A stretch of DNA of 42,372 bases, from positions 1 to 42,372 of the forward strand of contig AUXH01000095.1 in NCBI GenBank assembly GCA_000482145.1, given 5' to 3'. The first letter of the stretch is position 1. Each line of letters starts with the position of its first letter. Below, one piece after another: positions 34,055-42,372 of the stretch. The notes under the pieces are model-generated. The model saw only the letters and a list, made by a program, of their open reading frames with translations, made no database searches and was not told the origin of the DNA. The stretch is from Strigomonas culicis. Taxonomy: Eukaryota; Euglenozoa; Kinetoplastea; Trypanosomatida; Trypanosomatidae. A program made the translations under genes and the position numbers.

Positions 34055-36142
34055 CTAACCCCACGTCAGAGGTCGGATGATTGACAGCACCTCATAGATG
34101 CACCGTCTCAAGAGAAAATTCGTGGTGCGCACCTGCTCTTGTAGCTCGGCCTCCTCGTGGTGCACGAGCAGCAAGTTGTACAGGTTGAAGTGCGTCTCTG
34201 TACCCTCCACCAAGTCCAGTCGAGGCGCCTTCTCCTCTTCGGTGAACTGGCTGTACGCACAGTTGTCTTTGCGGTAACGCACCGCGTGCCAAACGTCTTG
34301 CGGCAATTCCTGGAAGTTTGCATTCGTGTAGTCCTGATCGTCGTCCTCGCTGTGACATGCCTTGCTCATGCGGAAGAGGGCCATGTCTGCGTCCTCGCCG
34401 TACTTGTTGTGCACGGAGTATGCGAACGTGTAGAAGAGACTAAATTGCGCCATATCCGCGTAGAGCTTGCTCTCCAAGGCTTTGCTTTTCGGGACTACGC
34501 TATCCAAATGCTTGCTGTCCTCGTCCGAGAGCGCGAATTTAAACCCTGCCTGGGCCAGTTCGCGAAACATGGTGGTGGGTTGGAAGAAGCGCTCCCGCAG
34601 GTGGGCAAGCTCCACATCATCGGGCGAGAGAAGCTTGCACGATGCCTCACGCAGAAGAAACCGAAATTCTCTGTCACCCATGTCGTTGCGCTTCCTGCCT
34701 TCCAGAACGAGCAGTACCTCTTCATAACTCAGAGGCTGAATGAACCACGAATCGTACAAGGCGTCGTACACCGTCTCCTGCAGCAGTGCAAAACTGGCCA
34801 GCTCGCTCGTCATGAACGTGGCGCGCCGCGGGTTCGGCTCGGCCCGCGCCGTGCCGGCAAACTGCGCACTGAAGATGGTGTGCGTGATGGGCTCCCACTC
34901 GCACGTCTCCTCCACCCACTTGCCCACAATGAGGGAGCCGGTGCGAATCACAATGTTGGAGGGCACCTCGAAGCTAATGCGGAAGGCCGGGTCCTCCGTG
35001 CGCGCCTCCGCGGTGCGGGGCGGGTAGTCCTCCACGTTCAGCCGGTGCGACCGCTCCGTCTCGCTGCGAAGCGTCCAAGGGCCCTGCTTGGTGGGCCGAT
35101 CGCTGAAGGAGACCACATCGGCCTTAAAACTGCAGTTGAGGGCGTAGAATTCCTTTCCGACGGCGCTGTGGCCGCAGTGGGTGTCGAACGACAGCTGCAA
35201 CACACGCACAGCCACGTTCTCACGGCTCAGGCCCATCGCCTTCGGCAGTTTGGGCTGCGTGTTCGCCCTGGGATCGAGCCGGACGTCAATATCGGGAAAG
35301 AGCAAGGACGTAAAGCTGCGCGTCATTTCGTGTATCTTGATCCAGAAGCCATACTTGAGAATGGGGTTGTTCTCGGGAACCATCTGCGTGAAAGTCTCGC
35401 CGTCCCCGCCGGTGATGAGCACGTCGTGGTGCAGCAGCAGTTGAACCGAGACAAAGTCCAGCGTTCGCAGAATCTGCTCGTACACTAGCGTCAGATTGGT
35501 GTTGTGGAACGCTACTAGGGCGGCGTCCCCGGTGCTGGCCGCGGCCGCCACGTCGCGCGACCGCTGGATCGCCTCGACCAGCTCGTAGGCCTGCAGGCAC
35601 TGAGTGAACTGCGACTGCACCATCTTCTGGCACTGCAGGGCGGGCATCGTTTGTTCGCCACGTAAAAAGCGAAGCCGAACGATACCATTACCGTTCTCAA
35701 AATCCTTGGATGAAAAAACGACTGTCTCCGGCGTGAACTGTTCAAATCGCTCCTGTTCGTCTCGCCATACGCTAAGAAAGGTATTGATTTCTGCCTCGCT
35801 GCGAACGTTCGGTAGATGCACAAACGTCGGAATCTCCTTCCAGCGGAGGTGTTTTTCGTATTCCTTGAAAGCTAGTGCCTCCTCCGGCACAATTTCCTTA
35901 TGCAGGGACTTACTCTTTTCCTTTTCTAGCTTCAGCCGTTCTCGTTCTACCGTGGCATCCAGGTGGTAATAGTCGCGCTGTGCCTTATCCTTCTTCTCGG
36001 CCTGCAAGCGCTCTTTCTCATGGTCCTTGTACATTTTCTGTGCCGTTGTCGTCGCCGTCTCCAAGGCGACCTGTTGAGGGTTCAGCTTCTTCACCGGCTC
36101 ATTCTTCCCCTTGGACTTGCCACCTGCGGGCTTCGGTGGCAT
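34055..36142 (-). CDS. DNAI7: DNAI7/CASC1/CFAP94-like axonemal protein
   Basis: This 695-residue protein has the length and order of the CASC1 family (IC97 in Chlamydomonas). A Lys-rich, Gly/Pro-rich start (MPPKPAGGKSKGKNEP) leads into a charged helix at about 40-85. The conserved N-terminal block follows, with W101 and 'INTFLSVW' at 119-126. The C-terminal part (about 575-695) resembles the family end: 'FYTFAYSVHNKYGEDADMAL', a 'TETHFNLYNLL' segment and a final helix closing in 'IIRPLTWG'. DNAI7 proteins are associated with tubulin and the inner-arm dyneins of motile cilia. The start is the ATG at 36142, 49 nt after a canonical acceptor; upstream the frame opens only at TTG. Confidence 0.82.
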   Translation of the reverse strand: MPPKPAGGKSKGKNEPVKKLNPQQVALETATTTAQKMYKDHEKERLQAEKKDKAQRDYYHLDATVERERLKLEKEKSKSLHKEIVPEEALAFKEYEKHLRWKEIPTFVHLPNVRSEAEINTFLSVWRDEQERFEQFTPETVVFSSKDFENGNGIVRLRFLRGEQTMPALQCQKMVQSQFTQCLQAYELVEAIQRSRDVAAAASTGDAALVAFHNTNLTLVYEQILRTLDFVSVQLLLHHDVLITGGDGETFTQMVPENNPILKYGFWIKIHEMTRSFTSLLFPDIDVRLDPRANTQPKLPKAMGLSRENVAVRVLQLSFDTHCGHSAVGKEFYALNCSFKADVVSFSDRPTKQGPWTLRSETERSHRLNVEDYPPRTAEARTEDPAFRISFEVPSNIVIRTGSLIVGKWVEETCEWEPITHTIFSAQFAGTARAEPNPRRATFMTSELASFALLQETVYDALYDSWFIQPLSYEEVLLVLEGRKRNDMGDREFRFLLREASCKLLSPDDVELAHLRERFFQPTTMFRELAQAGFKFALSDEDSKHLDSVVPKSKALESKLYADMAQFSLFYTFAYSVHNKYGEDADMALFRMSKACHSEDDDQDYTNANFQELPQDVWHAVRYRKDNCAYSQFTEEEKAPRLDLVEGTETHFNLYNLLLVHHEEAELQEQVRTTNFLLRRCIYEVLSIIRPLTWG

Positions 36143-36928
36143 GCGCAATGCACAAAGAGAAAGATGCAAATGACTTCCTTGACCTTGTTTTCTGTGAAGT
36201 GGGAAAAAAGAAAAGAAACAAGAGAAGCAAAGATAGCATCATTCGTACCGGTGTGAATAGCATATAGTTATACAAAAGGTGATGGGGTACAGTATCAAGC
36301 TTCTTGAGCAGAGTGAAGAGGCCATCATTCAAACATACAGATACAGCATTAAAAAAATGAACAAGGTGCTATCTGTTCGTGGATACTAATGTGTTCCTTC
36401 TTTTATAGAAATGTCTTTCTCTTTTTACTTGACAGTCATCATCATAATAAGAATTATACATATAAAGAACTCATTGCTAATGTCAGTTTTAGTTTAATAA
36501 CAACAACAAAAAAAAAGATGCTTCCTCCCTTTCACAAGTCAACACACACAAAATATGTCATTTCTTATTTCTTTTGTCAACACACAATACTCTCTCGAAT
36601 ACAGACAAAAGGTACAAGCAAAAGAGAAAAAGGAGATAAAAAGAAAAAAATCCTCATTAGTTTCAATCAGTTTTTTTTTTAACTTTTACCTACTTTACCC
36701 CCTTGGTAGGCATTTCGAATTATAAAGATAATACCAATAGCAATAAATTCCAAAAGCGATATAAAAAGAACAAATGAAAACAGAAACAGATCGAGAAGAA
36801 CAAGAACAGCAACAAAAATGCACATCCTTTAATCACCTCTCTTTTTTCTTGTGTAAACACGCGGAATAAGAGGCTGCAATCATACTTGATTTGGTGCGTC
36901 CGTTTTTTTTTTCTCTGCACACGGTTCC
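36143..36928 (-). other. Longest spacer, between USP7-like and DNAI7 genes
   Basis: This 786-nt spacer is very AT-rich, with A and T homopolymers at 36512-36519, 36671-36680 and 36904-36911. Most of it should be the 3'UTR of the USP7-like gene. Short open frames here are low-complexity translations of A/T runs, not convincing genes. Confidence 0.65.
36192..36233 (-). promoter_or_regulatory. Trans-splice site for DNAI7 gene
   Basis: The minus strand reads TTTCTTTTCTTTTTTCCC and then ACTTCACAG, with the AG at 36193-36192. The 5'UTR would be 49 nt. Confidence 0.8.
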
Positions 36929-39652
36929 CTATAACGATGATAAGTCTTCCACAGACCCACCTTTGATGAGTAATGATTTGTCCTTGCGCGCCGCCTCATA
37001 GCCATCGAGCTCCAGTATGAGTGGCCGATCGATACTCAGCACATAGGGCTTTCCACCGATCTGCTCAACAAGGTCCTGCAAGATGTCTGTGCTGCTAGCT
37101 GTGACACTCTTCGTACCGCTCATATCCTTGACAGACAGAATCCACTTTTTCTTTGCCTCCTTTTCTTTTTCTTCCGGCATCAAGAAGCGCTTTACTACAC
37201 GCGTAAGGACTTCGCTTCCCGTCTCCCTCATGTCTTCGGAGAGGCTAACGGTCGTGGGGAAGCCGAAGTAGAACTCGCCTGACCGCCGGTTGCAGAAGTA
37301 GACGTCGACCGACTCGTAGCCAGGGAGGCTCGGTGAGTGGAGGTCTAGCACCCACGTCAGCTCTGTATCGCACCGCAGCGACACTTCCTCCGTGCACGTT
37401 TCCACCCTCTCACGGATCTTGCCGTTCTCCACCAGAAACAGCCGAAACACTTGATCACACGCTTGTTTGTTCTTTTCGTACCGTTTCAGTATGGCATCCG
37501 GCATGTCGCTACCTACTTGCATGATGGCATTGCGCACCAAGTTATTCAAGTTGGTCTGCGACTCACTCCGTCGTAGGAAAATGCGAGGCTGCTTTGCCCA
37601 CCCCAAGTTCATCACCAAAATGGTGCTGCAGTCCACTTCATTGATGGGAATGGGGAGAAAGGTGAAATACAGCACGTTATTGCCGCCACTATAGCCGTTC
37701 CAATACGAACTGTACAACATGAGGCTCAACGGCGTCTCCTGTGTCTTCCCCTCCGGGAACTTCATGCAGGGCCACACCGGCTGCGAGGAAGGGAAGCTAA
37801 CCGCGCCGCCCTCCCGACGGTAGAACGCGATGTACTCTTTCGACTTGGGCATATCCGCAAACTTGGACTTTGTCAGCGTGTCGAACACGCCGCCCTGCAG
37901 AGCCGAGTAGAGGGTGTAGTCCGGCAGGGTGAGCGAGAACGTCTTCTTGGGTACGGCCATGTGCATCTTGTTGACAAAGAACACATCCGTGGTGGTGAGT
38001 TGCCGCTTTTCGTACAGCTGTCGCACCCGCTCCCGGTCGGCGGCGGTGGGACAGATGATGAGGTTGGCGCCGTCCACGATGTCCTCCCAGCTCTTGACAG
38101 CCACCACGTTTGGGTCGTTCGTCCGCATGCCACTACAGGAGACGATGCACCATCCCGACGGAACCGCACTGAAGAGCTCGCTGCGCGAGGTGATGACTTT
38201 GGCCTTGGACAGCACATTGTCTTCAATGTGGCGAACAAAACAGACAAAGTGATCCGCTTTGGGGCTGTCCAGGATTTGCACAATGTAGAGTCTGTTCATG
38301 TAGGCAAAGTAGGGAGCTGATAAGCGGTGGTACAGCGAGTTGGAAACCGACTGCCAGTTGTACTCCAGCAATCGGATACAGCGAGGGTCGACCCCAAGCG
38401 CCTCACCAAACACCTTCATCGCTTCCTGGCCGGGCGTGTTGCTGTCGATCTTGATCTCGCGTGACTGCGCTGCAAGGGCATTCGGCACGCTGTCGAGCAC
38501 GTCGACAAGGTGCTCGTTGCAGACGAGATAAGTCACCTTACAGGAGTTCATGCTAGACTTGCGAACTGCTTCGATCTTGTGGGCGATTTCCAAAATGGAC
38601 TCCGGTGGCTCCTCCTCCGCGAGGACAGTCTCTTCGCTCTCTTCGTTGACAAAGACAAGGAGCGAAGCGCGCTCGTTTTCGAAGAGACGGTAGCGCGCCT
38701 GCACGGACTGCCCACCAAAGGCCGACTTGAGCACCTCCGCCGCGCTGGCGGTTTCGACGACGTCATCGTCAAAGCGCACCCACTCCTCCCCAAAGCGCAC
38801 GTAGGCGTAGTAGTGGCCCATCGTGGCGCTGCCCGCGTGGGTGAGGATGCTGCGGAGCCTGTACTTGGCCCCCAGAGGTGTTCTGGTGCTCTTCGCCTTG
38901 AGCTTCGTCATCTTCTCTAAGCTTTCCTTGTCCAGCTTCAGCGTGCTCTCGTCGATCATGAAGTCGTTCAGATCGAGATCCAAGTCAAAGGACCAGCGGT
39001 TGCTGAGGGTGACCAGATCGAAGGTCTCCGTATCGAAGGCGACGCGGTTTGGGTGAATGAGCAAGACCGGCGGCACGTCGAGAAAGCGCTGGCTGCGCTC
39101 GATGTTATGCTTCGTCGGTTTCGCGCCCGGTGTGATCTCCAGGGTGACCCCATCGATCTTTTCAGCCGCCACAAACGCGGCGAGTGACTCATTAATGGTG
39201 CTCTTGTCCTTGACCACCAGCTCCACGTCGTAAAACTCTTCTAACCTGTCCGACACGTAATCCACGCCTTCCACGACCGTGGATCGATACACCATCTTGC
39301 CGCTGAACATGTCGCGGATGAAGTTCTCCTTCGGGGTTCCCTTCAGCGTGTTCTCCAGGCTGTCGAAGAGCTGCTGCGTCATCTCGTGCACATCGTGTTG
39401 CACGGTCGCCTCGGAAGCATCCCAACCAAAAGCATTCGTAAGCTCCACCGTTGTGATGTTCGCCGACTGGGCAGCCAGCTGCGCAAAGATATTCTTCAGC
39501 GCCAATGCAACCGGGTTTTTCTCGTCCACCTCAAGATTAAAGATCTCCTTTCGAAAGCTGGGCAAGTGAAAAAGCGCCTGGATGACTGTGTTCAGGTAAC
39601 AGGTGCACCCCTGGTTTATAATACCCACAAAGCGCTCCGTAGGGTCCGTCAT
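36929..39652 (-). CDS. USP7-like ubiquitin hydrolase without MATH domain
   Basis: This 907-residue cysteine peptidase belongs to family C19. The Cys box is at the extreme N-terminus (INQGCTCYLN, catalytic Cys18). The His box is G-H-Y-Y-A-Y with His280, and the acid is in 'RFDDDVV' (Asp295). Several blocks match USP7: 'AFGWDASEATVQHDVHEM', 'FSGKMVYRSTVVEGVDYVSDR' and 'KFL/RFLDVPPVLLIHPNR'-type segments. The remaining ~600 residues resemble the ubiquitin-like repeat tail of USP7. Human USP7 has about 200 residues (a MATH/TRAF substrate-binding domain) before the catalytic core; here there are about nine, so that domain is missing. USP7-like enzymes remove ubiquitin, and in T. brucei one has been linked to surface-protein turnover. 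The start is the ATG at 39652; the splice acceptor lies only 4 nt upstream. Confidence 0.92.
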   Translation of the reverse strand: MTDPTERFVGIINQGCTCYLNTVIQALFHLPSFRKEIFNLEVDEKNPVALALKNIFAQLAAQSANITTVELTNAFGWDASEATVQHDVHEMTQQLFDSLENTLKGTPKENFIRDMFSGKMVYRSTVVEGVDYVSDRLEEFYDVELVVKDKSTINESLAAFVAAEKIDGVTLEITPGAKPTKHNIERSQRFLDVPPVLLIHPNRVAFDTETFDLVTLSNRWSFDLDLDLNDFMIDESTLKLDKESLEKMTKLKAKSTRTPLGAKYRLRSILTHAGSATMGHYYAYVRFGEEWVRFDDDVVETASAAEVLKSAFGGQSVQARYRLFENERASLLVFVNEESEETVLAEEEPPESILEIAHKIEAVRKSSMNSCKVTYLVCNEHLVDVLDSVPNALAAQSREIKIDSNTPGQEAMKVFGEALGVDPRCIRLLEYNWQSVSNSLYHRLSAPYFAYMNRLYIVQILDSPKADHFVCFVRHIEDNVLSKAKVITSRSELFSAVPSGWCIVSCSGMRTNDPNVVAVKSWEDIVDGANLIICPTAADRERVRQLYEKRQLTTTDVFFVNKMHMAVPKKTFSLTLPDYTLYSALQGGVFDTLTKSKFADMPKSKEYIAFYRREGGAVSFPSSQPVWPCMKFPEGKTQETPLSLMLYSSYWNGYSGGNNVLYFTFLPIPINEVDCSTILVMNLGWAKQPRIFLRRSESQTNLNNLVRNAIMQVGSDMPDAILKRYEKNKQACDQVFRLFLVENGKIRERVETCTEEVSLRCDTELTWVLDLHSPSLPGYESVDVYFCNRRSGEFYFGFPTTVSLSEDMRETGSEVLTRVVKRFLMPEEKEKEAKKKWILSVKDMSGTKSVTASSTDILQDLVEQIGGKPYVLSIDRPLILELDGYEAARKDKSLLIKGGSVEDLSSL

Positions 39653-40095
39653 GACGCTGTGTGGAGAGGGAAGAAGAAGAAGGGATGACAAGCAACCGCG
39701 AAGGGAAAGAACGGCTGCGGGTCTGATTGAACGTCAACAACGTATACTGTTTATGTGTATAGAGAAACGAGAATCTTGCATGAGGAGAAAGGTGCAGGAG
39801 AGGAAAGGGATAAGGACAGTGAGCAATGCAGGAAGTACACACCTACTGCCGAGTATGATAACGACATCTGCAACCGTAACAACAAAAAAGAATACATGTA
39901 AGTATAGATATACATGCGTGTCATCTCACTCAGAACTTCCTCACGAAGATGAGACTGACGCTGGTGATAAAAGATGTCAGAGTGATGAGTAGAATGTACA
40001 TATATAGAACATGAAGTGAAAAGCAAAAAGTAGTGGACTGATACAGGAGAAAAAAAAAGAATGCCTCCCAGCACCTGCAAGTGTAGGATTCTGTA
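39653..40095 (-). other. Spacer between GAF and USP7-like genes
   Basis: This spacer holds the 3'UTR of the GAF-domain gene and, at its low-coordinate end, the USP7-like splice signal. No gene was found. Confidence 0.7.
39657..39686 (-). promoter_or_regulatory. Trans-splice site for USP7-like gene
   Basis: The minus strand reads CCTTCTTCTTCTTCCCTCTC and then CACACAG, with the AG at 39658-39657. The ATG follows after only four bases (CGTC). Confidence 0.75.
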
Positions 40096-42177
40096 TTAGA
40101 TTTGAAAAGGTCGTTTTCTTGCGAAATCTGTTTGGGCCAACTTGGTGGGGTTTTTTGAAGAGCTCTCCTTCTTGGCGGGCGGCAACGACGACGACGTCGC
40201 CGCCAACCGACTCTCCTGCACCGCCGCCACAGAGCGCGCATTCGCGCGCTGGGCGAGCTCCTCGATGAAGCGGACTTGCTCCCGCTTCGTCTTTGGGTCG
40301 CACGAGTAGGCAGTGACGTACTCCGGGCCGTCTTGGTGAATGGTAGCGGCCACTTTGGCGTTGCGCAGTGCATGCTGGCGAATGAGCTCCTCCTTCTTGT
40401 CCGGTGTGAGGAAGGCGTCATCCAAAAGCGCTGCGACGGGCTTGTCCATCGGAGGCAGTTCATCCTCGTCATGAAAGGTAACTTCCTGGGACGCAGGGGG
40501 GACCATCTCGGAGGGAGAGGGCCTTTCGGTCCCAACGACTTCCGGGTGCTTGTCCATCCGCTCCGAGGGAAGCACACCAACGTTGCGCTGCATGAGTACC
40601 TGTGTCACCAGATCGTTCACGCGGTCCGTGCTCTCACTCCGGCCGAAGAGCTCCAACTTTTGGAGATAGCGCGCCATCTGCTTCGCATCCCGCATGGAGC
40701 GTGTCGCGGCGAGGCCGTCCAAGACATTGTTCAAGAGAAGTACGGACTCGTTGTGACGCTCCTTCAGTACTCGGTACTGCTTGTGCATTTCTACATTTTC
40801 CTCCATGCCCTTCTCCCAGAGTTGATTGATTGACTTGAGGTTAAAGTCAACAGAGGACAGATTGGTGTCCGCCTCGGTAAGCGGTCCGCCGAGTTTCTTT
40901 AAGCGCACCCGCTGCGACTTGGTTTGGTATATGCTGCTAACAGGTGCGCGATATATCATCATACGCACGGGGGCGGCGAGCGCGCGGTTGCCAGCCTCTG
41001 CCGCCTCATCCACACTGTCATGGATACGGGGCGGCAGGTGATCATCCAGCACAGCGGGGTCGTACAGCGGGTGGACCGCTTTGCGAAACATCTCACCCAC
41101 ACGAAGGGTGAAGTATTCGGACGGGTAGCGTGCGAGGATGGTGCCTAATATGCGGCTTCCGGTCGACATGATTGTCTCATCGTACGGTGTAAACGTTCCT
41201 TTCCCCGTATCGGTTACGCTCGCCTTGTTGACGGCGTGGATTAGGCCGAAGGGGCGCTGCAACGCGTCGGGCGCGGAGGCGATGATGGGAAACACCAGGC
41301 AGCTGTGTATGGACTGCAGCCCGCTGGCCTTGAGCTCCTCCTCTACCACGTCCAGCTCCCTCGCACTGAAGGCGGTGTACTGCGGCGTTGTCCCATTGAT
41401 GGCAATGGAGGAAAAGCAGACCTCGTGGTGGAGTTCCTTCACGAGCATCAGCTCCGTGTACGTGGCCCGTGTGGGGTCGCCCTGATGGGCATGAAAAGGA
41501 TAGCTAGCGCAGCAGTGCATGCTTTCGTTGGCGTCGTATAGGTAAATGCGAACCACTTCACACTTTAGAAGGGTCGCGAGTGACTCCGCGAAAAGGCTTG
41601 TTGTCTCTGAAAAAGCTTGCCTGAGCGAAAGAGACGAGATTTTAGACTTCGCTTGCGTGCCTGCCTGCAATTTCTCTTCGGCGGCCCCCTGCGCGCTTCC
41701 TACGCCAGTGCTCTCTCTTTCATCCATCGCATCCATCGCCTCCATCGCTGTGGGCGACGTTGATAATGCTCGGAGAGGATAGGAGGTCATTCGTGGCACC
41801 GTCTCCTCCTTTGCCCGGAGCCACTCAGCCTCGTGCAGCAGCTCCTTGAACGCTGAGGTGTAGCCTTCCTCCGCAAACGACATGGACTGGCGTAGTTCCT
41901 GGTTGACCGCGGAGCGGATGTGCCTCACAAGGCCCAGCAGGTCGCTGTCGGGTCCGAAAGCACATTTCGCCTCGAGGTCGTTAAACAGCAGGGCCGTCTC
42001 ATCTGAGATGAATTCGAGTGATGTGTTCTTCAGAGACTCCTTGATCGCGTCGTTCTTCTCTTGTAGCTCAGCCCCTATGCTGATGCCCCTGGAATTCATC
42101 TGTGCATCACGGTTCTTTTTGTACCGCTCTTCCAGCCGCTTTAGTAAGGCTTGAGAGGCATTATTGTCCGTGGACAT
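40096..42177 (-). CDS. GAF-domain coiled-coil protein
   Basis: This 693-residue protein has a helical N-terminus, then a GAF-like domain at about 178-352. Its pattern is a helix (SLFAESLATLL), a strand 'VVRIYLYD', a Tyr/Phe-rich middle, 'HSCLVFPI', 'FGLIHAVNK' and a final helix 'GSRILGTILARY'. A coiled-coil region follows (about 440-530), then a Pro/Ser-rich part and a basic C-terminus. GAF domains bind cyclic nucleotides or other small ligands or act as dimer modules; no ligand can be assigned here. Nothing marks it as a kinase or phosphodiesterase. An in-frame ATG at 42279 would add 34 residues, but the first AG after the upstream tract (42214-42213) lies between the two ATGs, favouring 42177. 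Confidence 0.7.
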   Translation of the reverse strand: MSTDNNASQALLKRLEERYKKNRDAQMNSRGISIGAELQEKNDAIKESLKNTSLEFISDETALLFNDLEAKCAFGPDSDLLGLVRHIRSAVNQELRQSMSFAEEGYTSAFKELLHEAEWLRAKEETVPRMTSYPLRALSTSPTAMEAMDAMDERESTGVGSAQGAAEEKLQAGTQAKSKISSLSLRQAFSETTSLFAESLATLLKCEVVRIYLYDANESMHCCASYPFHAHQGDPTRATYTELMLVKELHHEVCFSSIAINGTTPQYTAFSARELDVVEEELKASGLQSIHSCLVFPIIASAPDALQRPFGLIHAVNKASVTDTGKGTFTPYDETIMSTGSRILGTILARYPSEYFTLRVGEMFRKAVHPLYDPAVLDDHLPPRIHDSVDEAAEAGNRALAAPVRMMIYRAPVSSIYQTKSQRVRLKKLGGPLTEADTNLSSVDFNLKSINQLWEKGMEENVEMHKQYRVLKERHNESVLLLNNVLDGLAATRSMRDAKQMARYLQKLELFGRSESTDRVNDLVTQVLMQRNVGVLPSERMDKHPEVVGTERPSPSEMVPPASQEVTFHDEDELPPMDKPVAALLDDAFLTPDKKEELIRQHALRNAKVAATIHQDGPEYVTAYSCDPKTKREQVRFIEELAQRANARSVAAVQESRLAATSSSLPPAKKESSSKNPTKLAQTDFARKRPFQI

Positions 42178-42212
42178 GATGTACGTGTATTGTACGGCTA
42201 ATGTATGTTCTC

Positions 42213-42318
42213 CTATTGCGGTTTCATTTGGTATTAAAGAGTATACAGGGGAAATAGATGGTAATATTATTGCAAACATGCAAGCATACAGACATAAACA
42301 AGGAGTAAGAAAACAGCA
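42213..42318 (-). promoter_or_regulatory. Candidate trans-splice site for GAF gene
   Basis: After a minus-strand pyrimidine-rich stretch near 42318-42294 there is a long interval without any AG. The first one is in AATAG at 42214-42213. The 5'UTR would be 35 nt to the ATG at 42177. Confidence 0.5.
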
Positions 42319-42359
42319 TTAATCATACTGCGCTGAAGATGAATTTCTGGATTTGAGAC

Positions 42360-42372
42360 CTCTCTCTCTCTC
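42360..42372. repeat. (CT)n microsatellite at right edge
   Basis: The plus strand ends in an uninterrupted CT run, opposite in orientation to the (AG)n run at the left edge. Confidence 0.85.

Larger units (their letters stand above)
42178..42372 (-). other. Upstream flank of GAF gene
   Basis: This AT-rich flank holds the GAF gene's splice signals. The right edge ends in a (CT)n run on the plus strand. No gene start is visible at the edge. Confidence 0.6.

Noticed and set aside
36389..36682. Plus-strand open frame of 97 codons in the longest spacer
   Set aside because: It is low-complexity Phe/Lys-rich translation of A/T runs, with no homology, on the wrong strand for the array.
42178..42279. 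Start of the GAF gene at 42279
   Set aside because: The first AG after the upstream tract is at 42214-42213, downstream of that ATG, so it would be lost from the mRNA. Not fully excluded.

Overview
This window looks like nuclear DNA of a trypanosomatid (Kinetoplastea). Twelve intronless protein genes all lie on the minus strand, separated by short A/T-rich spacers. Almost every start codon is preceded by a long minus-strand polypyrimidine tract and then an AG, the signal for spliced-leader trans-splicing. Such an array is normally transcribed as one polycistronic unit, here from high to low coordinates. Coding regions are visibly GC-rich and rarely use TTA, CTA or TCA codons, whereas spacers are full of homopolymers and microsatellites. 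I cannot fix the genus. The GC contrast is sharper than I would expect for Leishmania or T. brucei, but that is only an impression.

In order of transcription (right to left), the first genes are a GAF-domain coiled-coil protein (40096-42177), a USP7-like deubiquitinase without a MATH domain (36929-39652), a DNAI7/CASC1/CFAP94 homologue (34055-36142) and a membrane-anchored J-protein (32841-33572). Then come a GRIP-domain golgin (31042-32391), an unrecognised helical protein (29784-30710), the giant CFAP46 central-pair protein (21799-29298) and an ABHD11-like alpha/beta hydrolase that has lost its nucleophile (20441-21373). The last four are EMC1 (17516-19939), a disordered basic protein (15679-16848), an RPA1-like OB-fold protein (13539-15311) and the cytoplasmic dynein-2 heavy chain (334-13050).

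Three genes build or service the flagellum: dynein-2 drives retrograde IFT, CFAP46 sits in the C1d projection, and DNAI7 is tied to inner-arm dynein. Others belong to the ER, Golgi, mitochondrion, ubiquitin system and DNA metabolism. This mix is typical of trypanosomatid arrays, where neighbours need not share a pathway, and I see no mobile element, CRISPR array, tRNA or rRNA.

Starts were set to the first ATG compatible with the nearest acceptor AG. Several longer frames open only at GTG or TTG and were trimmed. The most interesting points are an RPA1 paralogue that appears to keep an N-terminal 70N domain, the pseudo-hydrolase, a USP7-like gene with a predicted 4-nt body 5'UTR, and a pyrimidine tract before dynein-2 whose first AG lies inside the coding region.
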